Positions 7,275 through 15,313 of a stretch of DNA of 25,152 nucleotides are shown piece after piece. A program made the translations under genes and the position numbers. The notes under the pieces are model-generated. The model saw only the letters and a program-made list of their open reading frames with translations, was not told the origin of the DNA and made no database searches. Source of the stretch: CAYZBF01 sp964476585 (GTDB lineage Bacteria; Hydrothermota; UBA3072); assembly GCA_964476585.1 (NCBI GenBank), contig CAYZBF010000027.1:1-25152 (forward strand), in the 5' to 3' direction. Positions within the stretch are counted from its first letter, which is position 1, and each line of letters begins with the position of its first letter.

Positions 7275-9530
7275 ATGCGATATATCAAATATATACTTTT
7301 GCTACTTCTTATTGCTTTTCCCAGAAATTTAAAAGGAGAGAAGAGCAATATAGAAAAGAAAGAGAAAGAAGTCGAGGAAGAGGATACTTTAGAAAAAATA
7401 ACACCACCCTCTACCATCGAAAAAATGTTTAATAAAAGATATTTGTTAACCACTGAAACACTAAATCAATTTGGTTACGATATGTTTCAGAGGACGATAG
7501 CTCCACTCGCTCCTTTTTTTCCAATTGCAGAGGAATACGTACTTGGTCCAGGGGATCAGGTAATTATCGAGATATCTGGTGAGGTCAACCAATCGTGGAA
7601 TAAGTGGATTGGTCGGGATGGTAAAATCGTAATCCCAAAGGTTGGTTCAATAAAACTCTGGGGAAAAACATATAAAGAAGCAAAAGAAATAATAGAAGAG
7701 AGACTTATGGAAGAATTTTATGGTATCGAGGTTAACGTTACTCTGGGAGAACTCAGAAGTGTGAATGTATATGTTTTAGGTGAAGTTAATAAGCCTGGAT
7801 TATACAATCTAAGTTCACTTTCAGATCTCCTCTCTGCGCTCTTCTGGGCACAAGGACCTAAAAAATCTGGGAGTTTAAGACGAATAAAATATATTTCAAG
7901 TAAAGGAGAAAAGCTAACCCTTGATCTATACAAACTCTTAATTGAAGGCGAAAAGATACCAGAAATTAAATTGGAATCAGGCGATATTATTTATATCCCC
8001 CCAATAGGTAATGTTATAGGAGTAACTGGTGCAGTTAACAGACCTTCTATCTATGAAATAACAAAGTTAGAAAGTGTATCTGAAATACTCCACGTGGCAG
8101 GGGAAATGCTCCCTACCGGTGGAACTTTTCGGATTCAATTAGAGCGAATATCCAAAGGAGAGAGAAGGGTAATTGAGGATTTCACCTTTAGAGATGAGAA
8201 GGATTTCAAAAAGAAAACTGAGGATATCAAGATAAAAAATGGAGATTTACTAAGAGTATTCGAAGTCCCTCCTTATGTTCATGATTATGTTACAATTGAA
8301 GGAAATGTTGAAAAGGAAGGGGTCTATGGCTTAAAAGAAGGTATGGATGTTCTTGAACTCATAGAAAGAGCGGGTGGATTTCTTGAAGGTACATACCTAA
8401 AAAGGTCAGAGCTCCTTAGATTTAAAGGGGTAGAAAGCCCTGAAATAATAGAAATAGACCTTGAGAAACTGATTGATGGAGACACAACAGAGAATATTAG
8501 ACTGGAAGAATGGGATAGATTAAGAATATATAATATTGATGAAATTCAGGAAAGATTTACTGTCCAAATTACAGGTGAAGTAGTGAACCCGGGTCGATAT
8601 CCTTTATATCCAAATATGACGGTTGATGACCTTCTTTTCAAGGGCATTCCCAAAAGGTCGGCTGCACAAGAAGTTTTGCTTTCCAGAATAGACCCTGATG
8701 GCGCCATAATTAGAAAAACTATAGATAGAGATGATAGTGTAGATTGTGCACTATACCTTGAACATTATGATGAAATTACAGTCAATAAGAAAGAAAAATA
8801 TCCTAAGGTAGGCCATGTAATATTCAGTGGCGAATTTAAGCGTCCCGGTAAATATTTCATTAGGGATGGCGAATTGTTGGTAGATGTAATTAATATTGCT
8901 GGGGGTTTCACAGAAGAGGCATACCCAGAGGCTGTAGTGTTTGCCAAAAAGAGGGTAGCTAAAAAACAAATGAAAGCTCTTCTAAAACTAACCCAAGAGA
9001 CAAGGATGGATATTATATCGGAGCAAAGTAGACTTTTAAGCGCTGATGTATCAGCAGAGGAAAGATCAAGGCTTATGGCACATTTCAAAAAACTCCTATT
9101 ACAGCTGGATGAATTGATGAAGTTAGAGACTCCGGGTAGGGTGGTGATAGACTTAACAGAGCCACTTCAGTTAAATGTTCCTCTCGGAGATGGGGACAGC
9201 CTTTTCGTTCCTAAAAAGCCTTCGACTGTTGAAGTTATAGGGAGTGTATATAACCCAATAGGAATCAGATATCAAGAGGGTTTGTCACTTAATGGTTATT
9301 TAGAAATAGCGGGGGGGGCAAAACCAACTGCTGAAACAAAGGATATATATGTGAGAAGAGTATCTGGTGAAGTTGCAAAAGACCCAGAAAAAATAAAGCC
9401 AGGCGATACTATTATTGTCCCAGAAAAGATAAAGCTCGAAAAATCTATTTGGGAAATTTTAGGTATTGCCTCTACAATTATCTACCAGTTAGCAATTAGT
9501 ATAATAGCAATTAATTCTCTCTCAAAATAA
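7275..9530 (+). CDS. wza: Wza-type polysaccharide export protein with multiple SLBB domains
   Basis: A 751-residue envelope protein expected to form the outer-membrane or periplasmic channel for the polymer. The N-terminus MRYIKYILLLLLIAFP is a Sec signal without a lipobox cysteine. The polysaccharide-export domain begins at VLGPGDQ (about residues 89-95). SLBB-type repeats follow, with G-x-V-x-x-P-G cores near residues 169, 252, 342, 433, 519 and 655 (LGEVNKPG, TGAVNRPS, EGNVEKEG, TGEVVNPG, SGEFKRPG, IGSVYNP). A charged helical stretch lies at about 560-620 and a hydrophobic helix at the C-terminus (about 725-748). I chose ATG 7275 over 7215 because it has GAGGA eight bases upstream, begins the signal peptide and lies downstream of a good promoter. 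It is about twice the length of E. coli Wza, as in Bacteroidetes-like long versions. It sits between the two wzz-wzy pairs. Confidence 0.92.
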   Translation: MRYIKYILLLLLIAFPRNLKGEKSNIEKKEKEVEEEDTLEKITPPSTIEKMFNKRYLLTTETLNQFGYDMFQRTIAPLAPFFPIAEEYVLGPGDQVIIEISGEVNQSWNKWIGRDGKIVIPKVGSIKLWGKTYKEAKEIIEERLMEEFYGIEVNVTLGELRSVNVYVLGEVNKPGLYNLSSLSDLLSALFWAQGPKKSGSLRRIKYISSKGEKLTLDLYKLLIEGEKIPEIKLESGDIIYIPPIGNVIGVTGAVNRPSIYEITKLESVSEILHVAGEMLPTGGTFRIQLERISKGERRVIEDFTFRDEKDFKKKTEDIKIKNGDLLRVFEVPPYVHDYVTIEGNVEKEGVYGLKEGMDVLELIERAGGFLEGTYLKRSELLRFKGVESPEIIEIDLEKLIDGDTTENIRLEEWDRLRIYNIDEIQERFTVQITGEVVNPGRYPLYPNMTVDDLLFKGIPKRSAAQEVLLSRIDPDGAIIRKTIDRDDSVDCALYLEHYDEITVNKKEKYPKVGHVIFSGEFKRPGKYFIRDGELLVDVINIAGGFTEEAYPEAVVFAKKRVAKKQMKALLKLTQETRMDIISEQSRLLSADVSAEERSRLMAHFKKLLLQLDELMKLETPGRVVIDLTEPLQLNVPLGDGDSLFVPKKPSTVEVIGSVYNPIGIRYQEGLSLNGYLEIAGGAKPTAETKDIYVRRVSGEVAKDPEKIKPGDTIIVPEKIKLEKSIWEILGIASTIIYQLAISIIAINSLSK

Positions 9531-9548
9531 AAAACATACAACATGGAG

Positions 9549-9600
9549 TCATATAAAATCCAGGGTGAAGCTCATTGCGTTGCGACACCCTGTTATATGA
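9549..9600. repeat. Long bulged inverted repeat just after wza, possible terminator
   Basis: TCATATAA (9549-9556) pairs with TTATATGA (9593-9600), and CAGGGTG (9561-9567) pairs with CACCCTG (9586-9592). The 15 paired positions carry one four-base bulge (AATC) and enclose an 18-base loop. It begins 18 bases after the wza stop, where a terminator would be expected, but the following T-run is poor. It could be an RNA structure protecting the wza message or a leftover of a mobile repeat. Confidence 0.55.
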
Positions 9601-10010
9601 TTTGTACCTATGGATCTTTTTAGATTTATTATCGCAGAAATCAATGATATTTACATAAATAAGATCCACATATTCATCCTCTTTGAACAGCTCTACCACT
9701 TTCCTTAAGGCACCTTTGTAAAGAAGATCGGCTGAGTCAAGGATTAAACGTAATCAGTTAGAATCTTTTTTACTCCTAATGTTCTAGGAGAAACGGTCCA
9801 TTATTTTTTTATCAGAGTAAATTTGTCTTTGTGTTTACTTACAAAATTTTGAATGAATTTCAGGTTGGACTCACTAGGCCCGTTATTAACACTCAATAAC
9901 TCTTAACCGTGGTATTCCTGATCTAAAATACTCGTAGTACTTCTTTAAGCCTCTTTTTTCTGCTATAGCTAGCAACCAAAACAGTGATATTCGTCTTGGT
10001 ATCAATTCAT
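9595..10010 (-). pseudogene. Decayed GT2-family glycosyltransferase
   Basis: No open frame covers it, but reading the minus strand with frame changes recovers a GT2 fold in order. It begins NITVLVASYSRKKRLKEVLR (like VSVIIPTYNR...LKEAL), then SNLKFIQNFVSKHKDKFTLI, NNGP, RTLGVKKILTDYV, LILDSADLLYKGALRKVVEL and FKEDEYVDLIYVNIIDFCDN ending near HRYKSY. The family pattern is N-x-G-x-x-x-A-R-N, then D-x-D-D-x-x-x-P-G-A-L. The remnant has DSAD at the metal-binding position. At least three frameshifts and several stops make it inactive. It is oriented against wza and wzz2. A former glycosyltransferase of the locus is the likely origin. I compared it with the family pattern from memory, not by alignment. 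Confidence 0.7.
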
Positions 10011-10564
10011 AAATAAAATTGGTCTAAAAATCAAGTGAGAAAATAAGAAGATTGGAATAATCAATGTTTTATCTAAAAATTTCCTTTCATGTTTTTTACA
10101 AGAATTTTAATATCCAAAAATAGGTAAAGCTATACACTGAATGCCAGAATCCAGAAATAATGGAACTTTTGGCATTTCATACTCGTCTTCTTAATTGAAA
10201 AAGTAAGGATAATATTTTGACGCATTTTGATAAATACTAAAACTATAAAGAGAATGTTTATTTCAAATATTAATCTGCAAAATACAAAAATTAAAGTAGC
10301 TAATGAACTTAATTGGATTTATAGTCTTAACAATGATGGAAATAAAAATTAAGTAGAGATACAAAGCCCTTTTATTTAGATAATATATTATACTTCTTCT
10401 TAGCATGCAATTCTTTGAAAATGTGATTATTATATACGGAGTCTTTACAACAGAATTAAGAGAAATATAGATAATTTATTTAATATTTGGCAAGGTTTAG
10501 TGGATATTACGCATTAGAATAGAAAAGTTGTAGAAGTTACAACATAATAAAGGAGGGGTCTAAA
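10011..10564. other. AT-rich gene-free stretch before the second wzz
   Basis: No gene is supported here. On the minus strand, 10073-10120 reads LDIKILVKNMKGNF then stop. This resembles the C-terminal end typical of bacterial sugar transferases (WLDIKILxKT), but it is too short to call. A 32-codon plus-strand frame at 10254-10352 has no recognisable product. The last 16 bases hold the strong AAGGAGGG of wzz2 (10549-10556). Confidence 0.3.
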
Positions 10565-11227
10565 TTGAATAATAATGAATTCGATCTTTTAGAAATAATT
10601 CGTAAGTTGTGGGAGAAAAAGGTTTTCTTACTATTCTGTCTCTTTGCACCCGCTATTATTGCTTTAATAGTCAGCCTATTACTTCCTAAGCGATATACTT
10701 CCAGTGCTACAGTTTTGGCCCCAGAAGTTGCAGCGGGAGGGGGAATAATTCAAACGCCTTTTGGAGGATTTTCAGCAGGCAATCTGAGGCAAAATATAAT
10801 AAGTTCTCAAGCAGTCATAGCTCTTCTTAAAAGCGACAAAATGCTGGGAGATATAGTTGATCATTTTAATCTAGTTGAAAAATTAGGGTTCAAAAAGAAA
10901 GGGATGGCTATGAAATTCATAAAAGAAGAAATGACTTCAATTGAACTTCTTTCAAATGAAGGTGTGATAAGGATATCAGTAGAAGCATACTCTCCAGACA
11001 TGAGTAAGTCAATAGTAGAGTTTTACCTCTCGAACCTTGAAACACTGAATACTATATTTGAATTGACCACACAATCTCCAGTAGTTAAGGTGATCAGTCC
11101 TTCCTATCTTCCAGAAAAGAAATCATTCCCTAAAACCAAGATGAATATGGGTATTGCTGGATTATTAGGATTAGCCTTAGGACTCTTATATATTTACTTT
11201 AAGGAACGGACCTATCAAAGAGTGTGA
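10565..11227 (+). CDS. wzz: Wzz-type chain-length determinant, copy 2
   Basis: A 220-residue paralogue of the protein encoded at 4546, aligning end to end without gaps except for three extra C-terminal residues. It keeps the two membrane helices (about residues 20-40 and 195-213), PKRYTSSATVLAP after the first helix, and EEMTSIELLSNEGVIRISVE in the extracytoplasmic domain. By eye about 62 of 217 positions differ, many conservatively, so both copies look maintained by selection. The TTG start has AAGGAGG eight bases upstream. Its stop overlaps the start of the polymerase gene by four bases (GTGTGA). It presumably acts with the Wzy encoded next to it. Confidence 0.9.
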   Translation: MNNNEFDLLEIIRKLWEKKVFLLFCLFAPAIIALIVSLLLPKRYTSSATVLAPEVAAGGGIIQTPFGGFSAGNLRQNIISSQAVIALLKSDKMLGDIVDHFNLVEKLGFKKKGMAMKFIKEEMTSIELLSNEGVIRISVEAYSPDMSKSIVEFYLSNLETLNTIFELTTQSPVVKVISPSYLPEKKSFPKTKMNMGIAGLLGLALGLLYIYFKERTYQRV

Positions 11228-12648
11228 ATTTTTCAAATAGTCTTTCAAGAAGAATAAAAGTAGGAATCGGGAATAAAGAAGCTTTAGGCTTTACGATTAT
11301 AATCATAGGTATAGGAATAATATCTGCCATAAAACCTTCCTACACCTTAATTGCTGTAATAGGATTGGCGTTGTTGACAATTGGGGTACTAGATCCCGCC
11401 AAAGCATTCCTTAGTATCGGCATTTTTTTGATATTCCAGGCAGCTATTGCCAGGAACATGTACGTCCTTGGAGCTCCCGAAAATCTCATAAATTTAATAA
11501 AGAGAATAGATGAGTTCATATGGGTTCTTTTTATTGGCTATGTATTATTCCATAATTATAAAGGTGATACCTGGATGTTCAGAAAAACTAAATTGGAGCC
11601 AGTTGCGTTCACCTTCGCTGCGATTGGTATAATCTCTACCTTAGTCAATCATAATTCATTATTCTGGGCATTTATTGCTATTTTCCTTGCTCTAAAAGGT
11701 TTTATCATGTATTGGATTACTCTTAATCTATCAATAAATAAAAAGGAGGTTATATTATTCTTTAAAGCAATTATATATATCCTCGTTTTTGCAGCATTTG
11801 TTGGTATTTTGCAATTCTTTAGGGTACCAATTTTGCAATTCGGCGTAAGCGAACGTTTTGGTTTAGAAGTCGCCCATTCAATATTCGCTCATCATGGAAT
11901 ATTTGGGTCCCTAATGGCTGTGGGTATTGCTCTAACAATCGGACTTTTACTTGGAACGGGCGAGATTAAATGGGCATTTCTTACAATTATACTTGCAGTG
12001 GGCCTTATGGCCTCTTCAATTCGAAGAAGTTTTGTGGGACTACTGTTGGGGTTGTTGTTTGTTTTTTTGAATCATAAAAAATTAAAAGTTCAAAAAAAGT
12101 ATATGTACCTTTCTATAATTCTGTTCATAGGATTAGTTGCAATTTTTGGCCAACGGATAGCAAGAATTACGCAAAGAACTGAAGCCGAATATAGTACTTC
12201 CACCCAAGCTCGCTATTGGCTATATTATGGGGCATATAAGATTATTATGCACAAGCCCCTGTTAGGTGAAGGTCCTGGTAAGTATGGCAGCTTCGTTTCC
12301 GTTTTAACTAATAGCAATACGTACGAGAAATACAATATAGTCGTTGAAGATAATGCCAAGATGGATACATATTGGGCTAATATTTTAGGCGAATATGGTA
12401 TATTAGGATTTTTAACGGTGATCTTACTACTGCTAATTTTATTCGGTGCTCTATCCCAAGGATACCGCAAGAATAGTGAAAGTCCTTTTATACGGGGGTT
12501 ATATATCGGTTATATCATATTATTCGTAGACTATGCTGTTGAATCTTTTGCCAGCCAGGTCTACAAAGATTCACTCCCAGCATTCATACTTTTTGCGGGG
12601 ATAGGTCTGCTTGTAAGTATAGGAAAGAAACCTCAAGAAACTTTGTAA
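11224..12648 (+). CDS. wzy: Wzy-like polysaccharide polymerase / O-antigen ligase family, copy 2
   Basis: A 474-residue polytopic membrane protein, paralogous to the one at 5205 along its whole length (roughly two thirds identical by eye). Shared landmarks are AIKPSYTL near the N-terminus, the PENLINLIKRIDEFIWVLFI segment, HHGIFGSLMAVGIALTIGL, SSIRRSFVGLLLGLLFV, and after the periplasmic loop YWLYYGAYKIIMHKP then LGEGPGKYGSFVSVLT. The most different stretches are around residues 195-215 and 300-330, in or next to loops that could contact substrate. The GTG start overlaps the wzz2 stop by four bases, so the pair is translationally coupled. Two polymerases in one locus could serve two linkages, or one may be superseded. 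Neither shows a stop or frameshift. Confidence 0.85.
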   Translation: MNFSNSLSRRIKVGIGNKEALGFTIIIIGIGIISAIKPSYTLIAVIGLALLTIGVLDPAKAFLSIGIFLIFQAAIARNMYVLGAPENLINLIKRIDEFIWVLFIGYVLFHNYKGDTWMFRKTKLEPVAFTFAAIGIISTLVNHNSLFWAFIAIFLALKGFIMYWITLNLSINKKEVILFFKAIIYILVFAAFVGILQFFRVPILQFGVSERFGLEVAHSIFAHHGIFGSLMAVGIALTIGLLLGTGEIKWAFLTIILAVGLMASSIRRSFVGLLLGLLFVFLNHKKLKVQKKYMYLSIILFIGLVAIFGQRIARITQRTEAEYSTSTQARYWLYYGAYKIIMHKPLLGEGPGKYGSFVSVLTNSNTYEKYNIVVEDNAKMDTYWANILGEYGILGFLTVILLLLILFGALSQGYRKNSESPFIRGLYIGYIILFVDYAVESFASQVYKDSLPAFILFAGIGLLVSIGKKPQETL

Positions 12649-12846
12649 ATTTATAACGTTCAAGGTTATTAAAAATGGTCAGTATATACCCAATTTCACG
12701 GACCCCAAAACCTAAATTCCTGAAAATCCAGTAATATAAATACTTTCCTTAATTTTACTCCTTTAGTGTCATATTTAATTCCCAAAATATAGAAAATCAG
12801 CAGGATTTAAGAAATTTCCAGCCTGTTGTTAACCAAATAGGTATAT

Positions 12847-14085
12847 CTATCCCGCGTGGAGTTGGGTTAAGAGATAGGGTTTACTAAATTTATATACTAA
12901 CAGATAAAAAATCAATGTAATGAAAAAAGATAAAACTTTTCCATATGCGATACCAATTACACCCATTTTATTTGCTAAAAATGGGATTATTACTATGAGT
13001 GACAAAGCCTGAATCACAGTTACAAATAATAAATAAGCGGTTTTCCCCATACCTAAGAAAATATATTTTATAGGAAGAGCAAATATTAAAGGAATAACGG
13101 AGTATAGAAGTATCCGCAGTATTGGAATTGCTTGAAGATACTGAGGACCATACATTATTATAATAAGGAAAGGAGAGAGAGAAAAAACTACTCCCCAGGA
13201 TATTAGCAAAAATATTATTATCTTCCTATTCTCTTTCCAATATATTTTGAAATCCCTTGTACTTTTCATTGAAGAAGCTTGTGGTAAAAGCAAAACAGAA
13301 AAAGTCCCTATTAAAATAACGAATATATTAACCAGCTTAAGACTAGCGGAATATTGTCCGAGTATATCTCCCGAATAGTATCGGGTTAACCAGAAAAAAT
13401 CCATCCTCAAATTTATCATTCTGATAAAGTGTGTTATGATTAACCATTTTCCGAATCTCCACAGTTTTCCAGCTATTTCCGGTCTAAATCTTGAAGTGAA
13501 AATCCACAAATTTTTAAATATTATCATAATAAGAATACCGGGTATAATATACATTAACAAATAATAGTGAAGATCCTCAATGTTGAATTGAATTCCCATT
13601 AATATCAAAAAAAATAAGAATACATAGTATAGTAGTTTTATTCTACTGTAGATGTGGAATTGTTCCCTTGCTTGAAAAGCAGATAAGGCAATCAATAAAA
13701 ATTGCATTCCCAATCCACCGATTAAACCATATAATATTATTTTCTCTCCTGCTCCTGAAGGATTCCAGGGGAACGGCGTAAGAAGAAGTAGAGAGTAAAG
13801 CAATATGATGGAGAAGGCAATTCCAATTTTCAGAGTACAGAAAGTCATAAATATATCTTGTTCCTTTTTGGGAAACCGTACGGCAAAGTATACATAAGAC
13901 TGATCAAATCCAGAAAAACCCATTCCGAATATCGTCAGTACATAGAATCCTATAGAAAAGATACCAAAAGCTGTGGGTCCGAGCCACCTTGCTAGGAGTA
14001 TAGATATTAAGGCTCCTATAAAATGAGATGTATAATTTGCAAAACCAACCCGAATAAAATTCTTGGGAGTGTTTGAACTAACCAC
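12847..14085 (-). CDS. wzx: Wzx-type flippase (polysaccharide biosynthesis transporter)
   Basis: A 412-residue membrane protein of the MOP/PST transporter superfamily, expected to flip the undecaprenyl-linked repeat unit across the inner membrane. The N-terminus NFIRVGFANYTSHFIGALIS followed by LLARWLGPTAFGIFSIGFYV is the family's usual opening, and about twelve hydrophobic segments follow. ILGQYSASLKLVNI and YGPQYLQAIPILRILLYS are also typical. It is slightly short for the family (usually 430-480) but complete at both ends. The GTG start has GGAGA six bases upstream. An in-frame stop in that leader rules out the nearby ATG. It is last in a minus-strand group after the nucleotidyltransferase, with a wbpI remnant between them, and converges on wzy2. 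It is the only flippase seen. Confidence 0.88.
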   Translation of the reverse strand: MVSSNTPKNFIRVGFANYTSHFIGALISILLARWLGPTAFGIFSIGFYVLTIFGMGFSGFDQSYVYFAVRFPKKEQDIFMTFCTLKIGIAFSIILLYSLLLLTPFPWNPSGAGEKIILYGLIGGLGMQFLLIALSAFQAREQFHIYSRIKLLYYVFLFFLILMGIQFNIEDLHYYLLMYIIPGILIMIIFKNLWIFTSRFRPEIAGKLWRFGKWLIITHFIRMINLRMDFFWLTRYYSGDILGQYSASLKLVNIFVILIGTFSVLLLPQASSMKSTRDFKIYWKENRKIIIFLLISWGVVFSLSPFLIIIMYGPQYLQAIPILRILLYSVIPLIFALPIKYIFLGMGKTAYLLFVTVIQALSLIVIIPFLANKMGVIGIAYGKVLSFFITLIFYLLVYKFSKPYLLTQLHAG

Positions 14086-14109
14086 TTGATTTCTCCATAT
14101 TACAGAAAA

Positions 14110-14480
14110 TTCAGTATGGGAAAACAGGGAATAGTATAACAGAAGATCCCCTGCTGGATATTGTTTGAATCGGGAAGAACAAACCTTAAGTTCTTATATA
14201 ACCTGAGAAGATCACGATAAGAAAGGGGATTGGTTATACGAAAATTATCATTATCTGGATAAATATTGAATTCTTTCATCATCTCCTGTATCCCTCTTGA
14301 CATGCACAAGCGGATAGAGATCCAGATTCAAAGACCGATTTTCATCAAATTGTAGAATAGTTGTTTTAAGCCTTTCTATAATCCGCATAGATTACACTTT
14401 CCAAACTTCGGCATACTCGGTTATGAACACCCATAGGTGAAGATTTCAATCTAGGAAACTCACCCTTAGCAATAAATACC
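14110..14480 (-). pseudogene. Fragment of a decayed wbpI-like UDP-sugar 2-epimerase
   Basis: On the minus strand 14114-14290 matches the C-terminal half of the intact epimerase at 22728-23810. MKEFNIYPDNDNFRITNPLS against MKEFQIYTDNDNFRITDPLS and YRDLLRLYKNLRFVL against YRDFLRLYRNSRFVL are unmistakable. The epimerase signature TDSGSIQQETTY has become PDSNNIQQGIF and the frame stops soon after. Upstream (14300-14480) a frameshifted stretch keeps order with residues about 185-230, for example TTCATAACCGAGTA against TTCATCGCCCGAGTA. It carries an insert reading DENRSLNLDLYPLVH at 14302-14346. That upstream part is less certain. The fragment has several frameshifts and lacks both ends. It sits between wzx and the LicC-like gene. 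Confidence 0.85.
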
Positions 14481-14530
14481 CTCTTCATAGTACTTTATAT
14501 GAACTTAGTTAATCAGGAAAATTTCATCTG

Positions 14531-15229
14531 TCACACCGTAAAAAATTCATTAGCTTTATTCAGATCTTCAACAAAATCCACCTCTATACACTTATACTCA
14601 GTAATATCAACGGGATATATAGTTAGTCCACGCTTGATACTTATTTCGATTCCCTTCTCGAAGAAATCTTGGTCATTACATTGTTCAAGAGATTTTATTA
14701 GTAAATTCAAGTCTTGTCTCTTTATTAAATTTATCCCTATAGCTTCGCCTCTGGCATCACTTACTTCCTTGGACAACTCTATAATTTTACCCTTCCGATC
14801 AGTTCTGTACTTAACCGCCTCTTCGTCTACTTTTCCCAGAGTTACAGCTATTGCATTACTACCCTTTTCAAGCAATTTCTTGATAATTTCATTCTGAAAT
14901 ACCACATCTCCATTTATCCAAAGGACATCGTGGTGCTGGCACTTATTGAGTGCTTTCAATAAGCTTTTTGCTGTATTAGTCATATTGTAACGCTCATTAT
15001 ACACGAATAAATTATCCGGAAAGGCTTGGATTATCATCTCTTTTTTATAACCAACCACAATAATTACCTCTTTTTCATTCAGGTAATGGGAGATATTTTC
15101 TAATTGCTGTTGTAGAATAGAACGACCATTTTTAAGTTTAGTTAATGGTTTTGGCCATGATTGCCCTAACCTTGAACCCATACCCGCTGCAAGGATAACC
15201 ACTTTGAGTCTATCAGTATTAATTCTCAT
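14531..15229 (-). CDS. LicC-like nucleotidyltransferase (probable CTP:alcohol-phosphate cytidylyltransferase)
   Basis: A 232-residue single-domain NTP transferase. The N-terminal VVILAAGMGSRLGQSWPKPL has the nucleotide-binding G-x-G-x-R-x(6)-K-P motif. NERYNMTNTAKSL and WINGDVVF match the LicC-type cytidylyltransferase pattern (N-x-x-N-x-x-x-S, metal-binding Asp), and the C-terminus ends CIEVDFVEDL, also usual for that group. It would make a CDP-alcohol such as CDP-choline or CDP-glycerol. A hexose-phosphate nucleotidyltransferase is the main alternative. I start it at ATG 15229, one codon inside the longest frame, because that frame begins with TTG crowded against the AGAGGA site. It follows the TagF-like gene by 84 bases on the same strand, which favours CDP-activated cargo made for that transferase. 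Confidence 0.8.
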   Translation of the reverse strand: MRINTDRLKVVILAAGMGSRLGQSWPKPLTKLKNGRSILQQQLENISHYLNEKEVIIVVGYKKEMIIQAFPDNLFVYNERYNMTNTAKSLLKALNKCQHHDVLWINGDVVFQNEIIKKLLEKGSNAIAVTLGKVDEEAVKYRTDRKGKIIELSKEVSDARGEAIGINLIKRQDLNLLIKSLEQCNDQDFFEKGIEISIKRGLTIYPVDITEYKCIEVDFVEDLNKANEFFTV

Positions 15230-15313
15230 CAAATCCTCTTTTGGGTTTTTTGAAGGTAATTATAAATGGAGTGTTCCTTTAAATACATATGGCTATATTT
15301 TGACCGCTTGTTA

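Noticed and set aside
8765..9088. 107-codon minus-strand open frame inside wza
   Set aside because: It is a shadow of a well-supported SLBB region, with composition that follows the opposite strand.
10254..10352. 32-codon plus-strand frame before wzz2
   Set aside because: It has no ribosome site, no homology I can recognise and an AT-rich context; chance is likely.
4546..12648. Duplicate wzz-wzy pairs as an assembly artefact
   Set aside because: The copies differ at about 30% of Wzz residues and in their flanks, starts and overlaps, so they are not a duplicated contig segment.
14302..14346. DENRSLNLDLYPL as the C-terminus of a sugar transferase (compare AENQSLWMDLHLL)
   Set aside because: The similarity is real but short. 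The flanks on both sides align in order with wbpI, so one wbpI remnant with a variable insert is simpler, though not proven.
14499..14897. 132-codon plus-strand open frame
   Set aside because: It lies antisense to the LicC-like gene, whose motifs are clear; no ribosome site and no recognisable product.
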